Source of the DNA: Actinomycetota bacterium
Lineage (GTDB): Bacteria > Actinomycetota > Acidimicrobiia > Acidimicrobiales > Microtrichaceae
Assembly (NCBI GenBank): GCA_016870275.1
Contig: VGBZ01000006.1
Span: 55,607 to 119,606 of the forward strand
Reading direction: 5' to 3'
Length of the DNA stretch: 64,000 nucleotides
Below, in pieces: positions 49,609 through 58,462 of this stretch. Every line of letters begins with the position of its first letter. The stretch's first letter is position 1. The notes beneath the pieces are model-generated. The model worked only from the letters and a program-made list of their open reading frames with translations. It had not been told where the DNA came from and searched no databases. The position numbers and the translations under genes are program-made.

Positions 49609-50837
49609 CCTGGACAGACATCGGTGAGCGGCGCGCCGTCGTGTCGGGCGTCGGGCAGTCCGAGGTCGGCAGGCGGATCTACCCGGACCCGCTCGGACTG
49701 ACCCTCGACGCCTGCATCGCGGCGGTCGAACACGCCGGGCTGCAACTGTCCGACATCGACGGTCTCGCCACCTACCCCGGCAACATGAACCAGCCGCCCG
49801 GATTCTCCGGAGTCGGCATCACCGAGGTCCACGATGCACTCAGGTTGGAGTTGAACTGGTTCGCCGGCGGCCTCGAGTTGCCCGGTCAGCTCGGCTCGGT
49901 CGCCAACGCCGTAGCTGCGGTGGCCACCGGCCTGTGCCGGCACGTCCTGTGCTTCCGGACAGTGTGGGAGGCGTCGGCGCAGGGCGACGCGGGTCGGGCG
50001 AGCGTCACCATGGGCGGCGGTGGCGGTGGCGGCGGCTTCCGGGCGTCGAGCTTCATGCAGTGGACGCTCCCGTTCGGTGCGCCGTCGGCGGCCAACTGGA
50101 TCGGGATGATGGCCAACCTGCACTTCCATCGTTACGGGACCACTCGCGAGCAGCTGGCGTGGATCGCTCTCAACTCGCGCCGCAACGCCGAGATCAACCC
50201 GAAGGCCATCTACCGGACACCGATGTCCATGCAGGACTACCTCGACGTCCGCATGATCTCCGATCCGCTCTGCCTGTACGACTGCGATGTGCCGGCCGAC
50301 GGGTCCACGGCGGTGATCATCTCCCGGGCCGAGTCCGCCGGTGATCTGGCCCGACCACCGGTGCGGATCGAGGCGATCGGGACTGCGCTCCGGGGCCGTC
50401 CGAGTTGGGATCAGTTCGACGATCTCACCACGATGGCCCTCCGTGACGCAGCGCTCATGATGTGGGAGCGCACGGACCTCACTGCGGAGCAGGTGCACAT
50501 CGCCGAGCTCTACGACGGATTCAGCTTCATCACGCTCGCATGGCTCGAGGCGTTCGGGTTCTGCGCCCAGGGCGAGGGTGGTGCGTTCATCGACGGCGGA
50601 ACCCGGATCGCCCGGGAGGCCGCCCAGACCCCGGGGTCGGTCGCCCTCAACACCCATGGAGGGCAACTCTCAGCCGGTCGCCTCCATGGTTACGGCTTCC
50701 TCCACGAGGCCTGTGTGCAGCTCTGGGGCGAGGCCGGCGAACGACAGGTCAGCGTCGACGGTGGTCCGCCGACCATCGGCATCGCCGCCGCCGGTGGAGG
50801 CCCGCTCGCTGCGGCGTTCCTCCTCCGGACGGACTAA
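49605..50837 (+). CDS. Ltp2-like aldolase-type thiolase-fold protein
   Basis: 410 residues. The SCP2-thiolase fold is evident, but the nucleophilic cysteine is gone (segment LELPGQLGSV where thiolases have a Cys), the HDCF motif reads LYDGF with Y303, and the GHP loop reads NTHGGQLSAGRLHGYG with H351. YD-F and NTHGGQL are the pattern I know from the mycobacterial retro-aldolase Ltp2. It probably cleaves a 3-hydroxyacyl-CoA-like side chain by retro-aldol reaction, together with the upstream DUF35 protein. An eight-glycine run (MGGGGGGGGF near residue 135) is unusual. Stop codon lies 3 bp before operator site 5. Confidence 0.87.
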   Translation: MTWTDIGERRAVVSGVGQSEVGRRIYPDPLGLTLDACIAAVEHAGLQLSDIDGLATYPGNMNQPPGFSGVGITEVHDALRLELNWFAGGLELPGQLGSVANAVAAVATGLCRHVLCFRTVWEASAQGDAGRASVTMGGGGGGGGFRASSFMQWTLPFGAPSAANWIGMMANLHFHRYGTTREQLAWIALNSRRNAEINPKAIYRTPMSMQDYLDVRMISDPLCLYDCDVPADGSTAVIISRAESAGDLARPPVRIEAIGTALRGRPSWDQFDDLTTMALRDAALMMWERTDLTAEQVHIAELYDGFSFITLAWLEAFGFCAQGEGGAFIDGGTRIAREAAQTPGSVALNTHGGQLSAGRLHGYGFLHEACVQLWGEAGERQVSVDGGPPTIGIAAAGGGPLAAAFLLRTD

Positions 50838-50839
50838 CC

Positions 50840-50853
50840 TGACGCACGTGTCA
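50840..50853. promoter_or_regulatory. regulon operator, site 5 (ACAD pair operon)
   Basis: TGACGCACGTGTCA, extended to CCTGAC...GTCAGG. A -10-like TAACCT (50835-50840) overlaps its first base, so the operator would cover the transcription start. AGGAGG and GTG 50871 follow. Confidence 0.8.
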
Positions 50854-50870
50854 GGTCCGAGGAGGTGTCG

Positions 50871-52040
50871 GTGAAGCTCTCGTGGGGGAGTGAGGAGGAG
50901 GCGTTCCGCTCCGAGATTGCATCCTTCCTCGACGAGCACACCCCTGAACAGTTGCGTGAGGGCCGGGACTGGATCGGCGAGGAGGCCGACGAGGTGCCGC
51001 AGTGGGCCCGCGACTGGCAGGCACTGCTGTTCGACTCCGGGTGGATGATTCCGGGTTATCCGCCGGAACTCGGCGGCCGGAACGCCACGCCTCTGCAGAC
51101 GCTGGTGTATCAGGAGGAACTCGCCGCCCGTGGCGTGCCCCGGTCGGTGCACTTCGGCGGTTACGGCATCGTCGGACCGTCGCTGCTCGAGTTCGGTGAC
51201 GAGACCCAACGCCAACTCGTTCCCGCAGCGATCCGTGGCGACACCGTGTGGTGCGTCGGAATGAGCGAACCCGACGCCGGTTCGGACCTGGGGAGTCTGG
51301 CCACACGCGCCGACCTCGACGGCGACTCGTTCGTGGTGAATGGCCAGAAGGTCTGGACCAGCTACGCCGAGTGGGCCGAGAAGTGCTTCCTCTACGTACG
51401 GACCGACCCGACTGCGGCCAAGCACAAGGGGATCTCGGTGCTGATCCTCGACATGGACACCCCCGGCGTGGAGATCCGGCCGCTGCGGCACATCACCGGC
51501 AACGCCGAGTTCGCCGAGGTGTTCCTCGTCGACGCCGTCGTGCCGCGCTCCAATCTGGTCGGCGAACTCAACAACGGATGGCGCATCACGATGGGTTCCC
51601 TCGCCCACGAACGCGGCGGGCTGTGGCTGGAGGGCGTCGGCTATGCACAGCGCGCTCTCGACGGACTGGTCGATCTGGCCCGAGACCGTGGACTCGACTC
51701 CGACCCGGTCGTCCGCCGGACGCTCGGGGAGCTGTACGAGGAGGTGCGCTCCATCCGGGCGCTCGGTTACAAGGGATTCGCATCGTTCGCCCAGGGGTCC
51801 TCGGCCCCGGAGCACTCCTACATGAAGCTCGCCGCTTCTGAGTTGCGCCAACGCCTCAACGAGTTCGGCATGGATCTCCAAGGGGCGTACGCCACGGTGA
51901 CCGATCCGACCCTCGCCGCACAGGGCGGCCGCTTCCAGGCGGCTTGGCAGATGTCGCTCGCCGCCACCATCGGGGGTGGGACGTCGGAGATCCAACGCAA
52001 CATCGTGGCTACTCGGGTCCTGGGGCTCCCACGTGGTTGA
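50871..52040 (+). CDS. acyl-CoA dehydrogenase, first subunit of a pair
   Basis: 389 residues. ACAD fold with WCVGMSEPDAGSDLGSL, VNGQKVWTSYAEWAEKCFLYVRT, HITGNAEFAEVFL, ERGGLWLEGVGYA and the C-terminal GGGTSEIQRNIVATRVLGLPRG. The next gene overlaps it by 8 bp and encodes a second, shorter ACAD subunit. Such adjacent pairs (for example FadE28/FadE29 in sterol degradation) form alpha2-beta2 enzymes acting on bulky side chains. GTG 50871 has AGGAGG at 5 nt; the GTG at 50865 lies within that ribosome-binding site. Confidence 0.93.
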   Translation: MKLSWGSEEEAFRSEIASFLDEHTPEQLREGRDWIGEEADEVPQWARDWQALLFDSGWMIPGYPPELGGRNATPLQTLVYQEELAARGVPRSVHFGGYGIVGPSLLEFGDETQRQLVPAAIRGDTVWCVGMSEPDAGSDLGSLATRADLDGDSFVVNGQKVWTSYAEWAEKCFLYVRTDPTAAKHKGISVLILDMDTPGVEIRPLRHITGNAEFAEVFLVDAVVPRSNLVGELNNGWRITMGSLAHERGGLWLEGVGYAQRALDGLVDLARDRGLDSDPVVRRTLGELYEEVRSIRALGYKGFASFAQGSSAPEHSYMKLAASELRQRLNEFGMDLQGAYATVTDPTLAAQGGRFQAAWQMSLAATIGGGTSEIQRNIVATRVLGLPRG

Positions 52041-53046
52041 CTTCGCGCTCACCGACGAGCAGGAACTGCTCCGCGACACCGCACGTTCACTGTTCACCAA
52101 GGAGTGCCCACCCGCACTGCTGCGTGACGCCTTCTACGACGTGACCCCCGAGGGCCCGGCTGCGGCCCGGTCCTTCTATGCCACCCACCTGCGCGAATGG
52201 GCCGCGCTCGGCGATGGTCCCCTCGTCGATCTCGCCCTGTTCATGCAGGAGTCCGGAGCCGTGCTCGCCCCCGGGCCCCTGTGGGTGTCGAGTTCGTGGG
52301 CCCTGCCGCTGCTCCGGGCTGCCGACCACCCCGATGCCGACGCCGTGGCCGACGGTTCCCTGACCGCAACCGTTGCGGTGGCTGATGCCGCTGGACGATG
52401 GGAGCCCGGCGACCACGACGAGTCGTGGTTCGTCCCGCACCTCGAGGAGGTCGACCGGGTCGTGGTCGTCCGCAGCGGTCCCTCGATCGTGGTCGTCGAC
52501 GCCGCCGAGGTCGTCGGTGCTCCGATCGAGGCCCTCGACCGCACCCGGCCGCTCCACCGGATCGCCACCGCCTCCGGTCCCGGTACTGCGATCACCGAGG
52601 TGGCGTTCCGTGACGCCACGGACCGGGCGACCGTGGCACTGTCGGCCGAACTCGTCGGCGTCGGACGGTGGTTGCAGGACACGACGTTGAGCTACGTCAA
52701 CGAGCGGGTCCAGTTCGCCAAGCCCGTCGGATCGTTCCAGGGGCTGCAGTGGAAACTCGTCGACGCCTCGCTGCACCAGGAGCGTGCCGCTGCAGCAGTT
52801 GCCTACGCCGCCATGTGCGTCGACGCCGACGACGCTGATCGGGCCTCGTCGGTCCACGTGGCCAAGGCAGCCGCCGGCGGAGCTGCTCGACACTGGTCCC
52901 GCACCGGTCTGCAGGCACACGGCGGGATCGGCTACACGTGGGAACACGACCTGCACCTGCGCCTGCGTCGTGCCTACGGCGGTGACCACCTGCTCGGTGA
53001 CGCCGACTGGCACCGAGATCAGCTCGCCGCACTGCTGTTCGACTGA
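52033..53046 (+). CDS. acyl-CoA dehydrogenase, second subunit of a pair
   Basis: 337 residues, clearly shorter than a full ACAD. The N-terminal helical domain (FALTDEQELLRDTARSLF) is conserved, the middle beta domain is reduced, and the C-terminal part shows ERVQFAKPVGSFQGLQWKLVD and HGGIGYTWEHDLHLRLRRAYGGD. It overlaps the first ACAD subunit by 8 bp, which supports a fixed-stoichiometry heteromer. In such enzymes the FAD and active site are shared between the two chains. GTG 52033. Confidence 0.92.
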   Translation: MVDFALTDEQELLRDTARSLFTKECPPALLRDAFYDVTPEGPAAARSFYATHLREWAALGDGPLVDLALFMQESGAVLAPGPLWVSSSWALPLLRAADHPDADAVADGSLTATVAVADAAGRWEPGDHDESWFVPHLEEVDRVVVVRSGPSIVVVDAAEVVGAPIEALDRTRPLHRIATASGPGTAITEVAFRDATDRATVALSAELVGVGRWLQDTTLSYVNERVQFAKPVGSFQGLQWKLVDASLHQERAAAAVAYAAMCVDADDADRASSVHVAKAAAGGAARHWSRTGLQAHGGIGYTWEHDLHLRLRRAYGGDHLLGDADWHRDQLAALLFD

Positions 53047-53088
53047 GCAGAACCTGAACCAGAACCCGGACCATACGGAGGAGATCCA

Positions 53089-54003
53089 GTGAGCGATGTG
53101 ACGTTTGACGGACAGGTGGCGATCGTGACCGGCGCCGGTGGCGGACTCGGTCGGGCGCACGCCCTCCTGTTGGCCGAGCGCGGCGCTCGGGTGGTCGTGA
53201 ACGATCTCGGGGGCACCGCCGCTGGCGAAGGCGCCGACGCCTCAGCGGCGCAACGTGTGGTCGACGAGATCGTCGCTGCCGGCGGTGAGGCCGTGGCCAA
53301 TCACGACAGCGTCAGCTCCGCTGCGGGCGGCGAGTCGATCGTGCAGACCGCGATCGATGCGTTCGGCACCGTCGACGTCGTGGTCAACAACGCCGGGTTC
53401 CTGCGCGATCAGTCGTTCGCCAAGATGACCACGGAGAACATCGACGACATCATCGACGTGCACCTCAAGGGTGCGTTCTACGTGAGCCGTCCGGCGTTCG
53501 CCCACATGAAGGAACAGGGCTACGGGCGGTTCGTGCACACCACGTCGGCCGCCGGGCTGTTCGGCAACTTCGGTCAGGCCAATTACGCCGGCGCCAAAAT
53601 GGGTCTGGTCGGCCTGTCGAGCGTCATTGCGATCGAGGGAGCCAAGGCCAACATCAAGAGCAACGTGATCGCTCCGCTCGCCACCACTCGTCTCACCGAG
53701 CAGCTGATGGGCGAGGCCATGGCCAACCTGCTCGCACCCGAGCAGGTCTCGGGACTGGTCGCGTACCTGGCGTCCGCCGGCTGCGAGCCGACTCACGAGG
53801 TCTTCAGTGTCGGCGGGGGGCGGATCGCCCGGGCCTTCGTGGCGCTCGGACCCGGGTGGATCGCCGGGCGGGGCGTCGCCCCGACCCCGGAGGAAGTCGT
53901 GGCCCACCTCGACGAGATCCGCTCGATCGAGCCGTTCATCGTCCCGGACAAGGCCGGCGACGAGATGGTCGCCATGGCATCGATCTTCTCTGATGCCACC
54001 TGA
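53089..54003 (+). CDS. short-chain dehydrogenase/reductase (17-beta-HSD4-like)
   Basis: 304 residues. TGAGGGLGRAHAL, VVVNDLGGT, NNAGFLRD, the serine in HTTSAAG and YAGAKMG at the YxxxK position. Close in plan to the dehydrogenase domain of peroxisomal multifunctional enzyme 2 and to the SDR at 47878-48801. Expected to oxidise a 3-hydroxyacyl-CoA. GTG 53089 with CGGAGGAG 6 nt upstream. Third gene of the ACAD-pair operon. Its TGA stop is also the first three bases of operator site 6. Confidence 0.92.
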   Translation: MSDVTFDGQVAIVTGAGGGLGRAHALLLAERGARVVVNDLGGTAAGEGADASAAQRVVDEIVAAGGEAVANHDSVSSAAGGESIVQTAIDAFGTVDVVVNNAGFLRDQSFAKMTTENIDDIIDVHLKGAFYVSRPAFAHMKEQGYGRFVHTTSAAGLFGNFGQANYAGAKMGLVGLSSVIAIEGAKANIKSNVIAPLATTRLTEQLMGEAMANLLAPEQVSGLVAYLASAGCEPTHEVFSVGGGRIARAFVALGPGWIAGRGVAPTPEEVVAHLDEIRSIEPFIVPDKAGDEMVAMASIFSDAT

Positions 54004-54014
54004 CACACGTGTCA
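54001..54014. promoter_or_regulatory. regulon operator, site 6 (MaoC-ALDH operon)
   Basis: TGACACACGTGTCA. It overlaps the stop codon of the preceding SDR. TAGGGT (54017-54022) follows after 2 nt, giving a leader of about 60 nt before ATG 54091. Confidence 0.85.
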
Positions 54015-54090
54015 GATAGGGTGACCGGGCCGTTCCCGGGAAGCGGGAAGACGGGTAACGCCGAAGTCCGATGAGAACAGAGGAGCAACG

Positions 54091-54516
54091 ATGTCCGAGG
54101 CCGCACTGAAGTTCGACGAGGTGAACGTGGGCGACACCGCTCCGGAGTTCAGCCACACCCTGACCCGCTCGGACCTCGTGGTCTACGCCGGTGCCTCGGG
54201 TGACTTCAACCCGATGCACACCGATGAGGTCGCCGCCCAGGCCGCCGGCCTGCCGAGCGTCTTCGGCCATGGCATGTTCACCGCCGGCCTGCTCGCCAAG
54301 GCCATCTCGGACTACGTCGGTGTGGGCAACCTCACCAACCTCAAGGTGCGCTTCACCAAGCAGACCTGGCCCGACGAGGTCCTCACGACCAAGGTCGTGG
54401 TCACCGACAAGCGCACCGACGACGGTCGGAACCTCGTCGACCTCGACGTCGAGGTGGCCAACGGTGACGGTGAGGTCAAGGTCTCCGGGACGGCTGTGGC
54501 CGTCGCCGACGCATGA
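54091..54516 (+). CDS. MaoC-type enoyl-CoA hydratase
   Basis: 141 residues of the hot-dog fold with the R-hydratase motif intact: YAGASGDFNPMHTDE holds the catalytic aspartate and histidine, and VFGHGMFTAGLLAKA follows. It hydrates a trans-2-enoyl-CoA to the R-3-hydroxyacyl-CoA. Single-domain proteins of this type often pair with a non-catalytic hot-dog subunit; 47371-47814 is a candidate. ATG 54091 has GAGGAG 6 nt upstream. The next gene overlaps by 4 bp. Confidence 0.92.
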   Translation: MSEAALKFDEVNVGDTAPEFSHTLTRSDLVVYAGASGDFNPMHTDEVAAQAAGLPSVFGHGMFTAGLLAKAISDYVGVGNLTNLKVRFTKQTWPDEVLTTKVVVTDKRTDDGRNLVDLDVEVANGDGEVKVSGTAVAVADA

Positions 54517-56021
54517 CCATCACCGTGCTCCCGCACGCCGAGCGTCTCGGCGTGTCCCCCGGGAAGATCCTGATCGACGGCGACTGGCGCGACGGCGGAG
54601 GCGGAGCGACCTGGACGCACGTCCACCCGGCCACCAACGAGGAGGTCACGACGATCGCTGTGGCCACGGCAGAGGATGTGGCCGCCGCCGTGACCGCCGC
54701 ACGCCGGGCCTTCGACGACGGCGCCTGGACCGGCCGCACCGCCCGGGATCGACAGCGGCTGCTCCAGCGGGTCGCTGCACTGATCGATGCCCACTCCGAG
54801 GAGATCAACGCCCTGCAGACGCTCGACAACGGCGTCCCGGTCGGCTTCACGAACGTCTACCAGCTCTCGGCCACGATCGCCGCTGACATCTTCGATCACC
54901 ACGCCGGGTGGATCGACAAGATCGCCGGCCAGACGCTTCCGGACTACACCGGGTCCGATTGGTTCCCGCTCACCGTCCGTGAGCCGGTCGGCGTGGTCGC
55001 TGCGGTCATCCCGTGGAACGCACCCGTGATGTTGTTCGCCCAGAAGGTCGCACCGGCGCTCGCTGCGGGCTGCACGGTCGTGCTCAAGCCATCGGAGTTC
55101 GCCTCGCTCACGTCGATCCGACTCGTCGAGTTGCTCATCGAGGCGGGCGTTCCCGACGGCGTCATCAACCTCGTGACCGGACCCCCTGAGCCCACCGGGG
55201 AGGCGTTGATCACCGATCCCCGGGTGGACAAGATCAGCTTCACCGGTTCCCGGGTCGTCGGGACCCGGATGCTGAACGCCGCCGCTGAGCGGGTCGCCCG
55301 TGTCAGTCTGGAACTCGGCGGGAAGAGCCCGAACATCGTGTTCCCCGACGTCGACCTCGACGCGACCGCCATGGTTGCCATGGGCATGGTCACCATGGGT
55401 CTCTCCGGCCAGGGGTGTGTCTGCCACACCCGACTGCTCGTCCACGAGTCCATCCACGACGACCTGGTGGAACGGGCGATCGCCATGGCGGCCATGACCA
55501 CCTACGGCGATCCGTTCGACACCGCCACCACCTCTGCGGCGCTGATCAACCAACGTCAGGTCGACAAGGTCTGCGGCCTGATCGAGGCCGGAGTGGCCGA
55601 GGGTGCCGAGTTGGTGCTCGGGGGTGATCGTCCCGGCGGCGACCTCGCCGCAGGGAACTTCGTCAACCCGACGTTGCTGACCGGTGTCACCAACGACATG
55701 CGCATCGCCCAGGAGGAGATCTTCGGACCGGTGCTGTCGGTCATCCCGTTCCGGGACGAGGCCCACGCCATCGAACTGGCCAACGACACGGTCTACGGTC
55801 TCGGCGCCTCGGTGCAGACCAACGACGTACGCCGGGCGCTCCGGGTGGCACGGGCGGTCAGGTCCGGCACGTTCGGCGTCAACGGTTACACGGTCATGCC
55901 GAACGTCCCCTTCGGCGGAACGAAGCACTCCGGCCTCGGCCGAGAGGGTGGCGCCGAGGGCATCGACGCCTTCCTCGAGACCAAGACGATCATGGTCAAC
56001 CTCGGCGAAGGCGGCTACTGA
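54513..56021 (+). CDS. aldehyde dehydrogenase (NAD(P)+)
   Basis: 502 residues. Seen: VIPWNAPVMLFAQK, KPSEFASLT, the cofactor-loop FTGSRVVG, glutamate in LELGGKSPNIVF, nucleophile region GQGCVCHTRL and EEIFGPVLSV. Likely oxidises an aldehyde formed from the P450-derived alcohol or from the retro-aldol step to the acid, ready for CoA activation. ATG 54513 overlaps the MaoC stop by 4 bp. It ends 1 bp before the DUF1214 gene. Confidence 0.94.
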   Translation: MTITVLPHAERLGVSPGKILIDGDWRDGGGGATWTHVHPATNEEVTTIAVATAEDVAAAVTAARRAFDDGAWTGRTARDRQRLLQRVAALIDAHSEEINALQTLDNGVPVGFTNVYQLSATIAADIFDHHAGWIDKIAGQTLPDYTGSDWFPLTVREPVGVVAAVIPWNAPVMLFAQKVAPALAAGCTVVLKPSEFASLTSIRLVELLIEAGVPDGVINLVTGPPEPTGEALITDPRVDKISFTGSRVVGTRMLNAAAERVARVSLELGGKSPNIVFPDVDLDATAMVAMGMVTMGLSGQGCVCHTRLLVHESIHDDLVERAIAMAAMTTYGDPFDTATTSAALINQRQVDKVCGLIEAGVAEGAELVLGGDRPGGDLAAGNFVNPTLLTGVTNDMRIAQEEIFGPVLSVIPFRDEAHAIELANDTVYGLGASVQTNDVRRALRVARAVRSGTFGVNGYTVMPNVPFGGTKHSGLGREGGAEGIDAFLETKTIMVNLGEGGY

Positions 56022-56022
56022 G

Positions 56023-57141
56023 GTGACCGACGCCGCCAGCGACGCCACTCGGCTCGCTGCGGCGTTCGAGGCGTGGCTGGAGGCACAGCGCACCGCCCGG
56101 GACTGGATGCTCGGAGCCCCGGTTCCCCACACCGAGGAGGACCTCGCGGAGGGGTACCGCTGGGTGACCCGACTCGCGTCCCTGGCCCAGGAGTGGTTCG
56201 TCGAACGCAACGACCCGTTCCACCCCGAGTTGTTCGTCAGTCAGTCGGCACGCCGCAAGCTCATGGTCGACAACCCCGACGTGACCTACTGGTTCGGTGC
56301 GCTCGATGCTGCGCAGACCTACCGGCTCCGAGGGGTCCGAGGTGATGCGGCCTACGTCGGACTCACCTTCGGCACGCCCGTCGGCAAGGGCGCAGTCGCC
56401 GGCCGCACCGGGACGGTCCACCAGACGCACCTCGATGTGTTCGGGATCGGACCCGGCGAACCGGTCGACGTCTGGATCGCACCCACACGGCCCGATGGGG
56501 TGGACCACTGGGTTCCGCTCCACCCGGACTGCGGACAGGTCGCCGTCCGCGAGACGTTCCACGATCGCAGCGACCAGCGGCCCTCGGACCTGCGCCTCGA
56601 ACTGGTCGGCGACGTGCCGGCGCCCCGATGCAGCGCAGACGACCTGGCCCCGTCACTGGAGTTCGCTGCGCTGTTCCTGTCGTTCGTCGGGATGGCGTGC
56701 GACGAGATCTGGCGGGGCGCCTCGGCCTCGGTCAATGCCTTCTCCGGCGCCAGCGGTGCGTCGCACGTCGAGTCCCAGGAGTCCGAACTCCGGTCGCACT
56801 CCGATGCCGACATGACCTACCACGGTGGCCTGTTCCGACTCGCCGACGGCGAGGCGCTCGAGATCACGGTCCGTCCACCCGCAGAGCCCTTCGTCTACTG
56901 GGGTCTCACGACCACCAACCCGTGGATGGAGTCCTTTGACTACCGGCATCGCCGGACTCACATCAACGACCGGACCGCCGAGCGCAACGACGACGGTACC
57001 TGGACGTTGCTGCTCGCTCCGGAGGACCCGCACCACGCCAACTGGATCGACACCGGTGGACGCCGGGAGGGATACATGATCGTACGGTGGGTGCTCGCAG
57101 ACGAGGCGCCGTTGCCCGAGGTGCAGGTCGTGTCGATCTGA
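56023..57141 (+). CDS. DUF1214-domain protein
   Basis: 372 residues, soluble. The C-terminal third (YWGLTTTNPWMESFDYRHRRTHIND, then WTLLLAPEDPHHANWIDTGGRREGYMIVRW) matches the DUF1214 family, and the N-terminal part is less conserved. The family has no firmly known reaction, but members are common in lipid and steroid gene neighbourhoods. GTG 56023 is 1 bp after the aldehyde dehydrogenase stop, so it is part of that operon. Its stop is 7 bp from the convergent sulfotransferase. Confidence 0.8.
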   Translation: MTDAASDATRLAAAFEAWLEAQRTARDWMLGAPVPHTEEDLAEGYRWVTRLASLAQEWFVERNDPFHPELFVSQSARRKLMVDNPDVTYWFGALDAAQTYRLRGVRGDAAYVGLTFGTPVGKGAVAGRTGTVHQTHLDVFGIGPGEPVDVWIAPTRPDGVDHWVPLHPDCGQVAVRETFHDRSDQRPSDLRLELVGDVPAPRCSADDLAPSLEFAALFLSFVGMACDEIWRGASASVNAFSGASGASHVESQESELRSHSDADMTYHGGLFRLADGEALEITVRPPAEPFVYWGLTTTNPWMESFDYRHRRTHINDRTAERNDDGTWTLLLAPEDPHHANWIDTGGRREGYMIVRWVLADEAPLPEVQVVSI

Positions 57142-57148
57142 ACCCCGG

Positions 57149-58390
57149 CTAGACCTCGGAGACCACGCCGTAACGCTCCTGGTAGCTGCGTAGTTGCTCA
57201 CGGAGCGCATGCTGGTCGAGGCCGGTGTCGGCAAAGGAGTAGTCGTGGCCGCTCGTGTGGCCCCGATGGCGCGCATCGACGTATTCCTGCAGCCGGGCGC
57301 GGAAGGCGCTGGTGAACTCTCGGTCCCAGTCGGCGTAGAGCGACTCGACCGTCGCCACGGGATCGGCGATCAGGTCGCTGTAGAGGACGTCGTGGATCCT
57401 GTCCTCGGGTACCGCACCGGAGTCGCGGGCGGCGCTGACGGTGTCCATCTGGAACACGAGCCCCATGCCGAGCAGCTCCGAGATCGCTGCGTGGTCGACG
57501 TGGTCCGAGTGCATCCACCGCAGCGTGGCCATCATGTCGGTCAGTGAGCCGACCACCCGGAGCGGGTCCCGATGGGTGATCACGACCCGGGCGTCGGGAT
57601 ACTCCGCAAAGAGCGTCGGGAGCGCCGAGAGGTGCGATGGCGCCTTGAGGACCCAACTGCCGGGCCGGCGGCTCCCGAGCGTGGCGAGCAGGCGGCGATG
57701 CCAGGCGTACTCCGGGGTGCGATCGCCCCCGGCGCGGTACATGGTGTAGCTCGGCACGTCGTAGAGCCCGGTGTACATGTCGGTCGAGCACTGGTAGGCG
57801 AAGGCGAAGATGCACTCGGTCGGGAGGAACCCGCGGTTCTCGTGCATGCCGGTGAAGGCGGGGACCATCTCGTCCATGACCGTGATCTCGTCGTCAGCGA
57901 TGGTGATGCGGGGATCGGTCTCGGCGGTGGCGGCCTCGGGCGGCGGGACGGGGTGAGCGAACTCCCACAGCGCCGGGCTGCGCGCTCCCGGGTCCAGGGC
58001 GAGGAGCTCGTGCAGGAGCGTGGTGCCGGAGCGCCCGAGCCCGGTGACGAACACCGGCGCCTCGACGTCGGTGTCGAGCACTTCGGGCTGGCGTCCCCAC
58101 AGATCGACGAGTTGCAGGCGGCCCTGGAGGATCCGCTGGAGTTCGCTCCGGGCGCGCAGGCGGCCCGGGAGGTGCAGGCGAGCCTCTGACTCGAGCGACT
58201 CAGTGAGCACCCCGAGTGGCGCCCGGAACCAGTCGTCACCCCAGTCGGAGAGGCCCGTGGTGGCCTCGGCGGCTCCGAGAAGCTCCTCGGGGCTGAGCGA
58301 GATGATCGAGCGTCCGTCGTCGCCCAGGCTCTGACCGGTCACAGCGAGCTTGTCGACCCAGGCGCCCCGGGGGGGTGGTGTCCACGGCAC
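57149..58390 (-). CDS. PAPS-dependent sulfotransferase family protein
   Basis: 413 residues. The 5'-phosphosulfate loop is FVTGLGRSGTTLLHELLALDP and the 3'-phosphate loop region is VVITHRDPLRVVGSLTDMM, typical of the large bacterial Sulfotransfer_3 group found in actinobacteria. It might sulfate a hydroxylated lipid, or act on a different nucleophile. The start is uncertain: GTG 58390 lies 22 bp from operator site 7 and TATCGT is very close to it. Longer in-frame starts run through the operator and the divergent gene, so I reject them. Confidence 0.85.
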   Translation of the reverse strand: MPWTPPPRGAWVDKLAVTGQSLGDDGRSIISLSPEELLGAAEATTGLSDWGDDWFRAPLGVLTESLESEARLHLPGRLRARSELQRILQGRLQLVDLWGRQPEVLDTDVEAPVFVTGLGRSGTTLLHELLALDPGARSPALWEFAHPVPPPEAATAETDPRITIADDEITVMDEMVPAFTGMHENRGFLPTECIFAFAYQCSTDMYTGLYDVPSYTMYRAGGDRTPEYAWHRRLLATLGSRRPGSWVLKAPSHLSALPTLFAEYPDARVVITHRDPLRVVGSLTDMMATLRWMHSDHVDHAAISELLGMGLVFQMDTVSAARDSGAVPEDRIHDVLYSDLIADPVATVESLYADWDREFTSAFRARLQEYVDARHRGHTSGHDYSFADTGLDQHALREQLRSYQERYGVVSEV

Positions 58391-58411
58391 GATACGATCC
58401 TGCCACGAACA

Positions 58412-58425
58412 TGACACGTGCGTCA
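58412..58425. promoter_or_regulatory. regulon operator, site 7 (divergent promoter)
   Basis: TGACACGTGCGTCA between the sulfotransferase (minus) and the enoyl-CoA hydratase (plus). It is the one site where no clear TANNNT box abuts the palindrome. Confidence 0.75.
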
Positions 58426-58462
58426 GTCCAAACGGATTGGCGTCCTGAATCCTGGAGGATCC

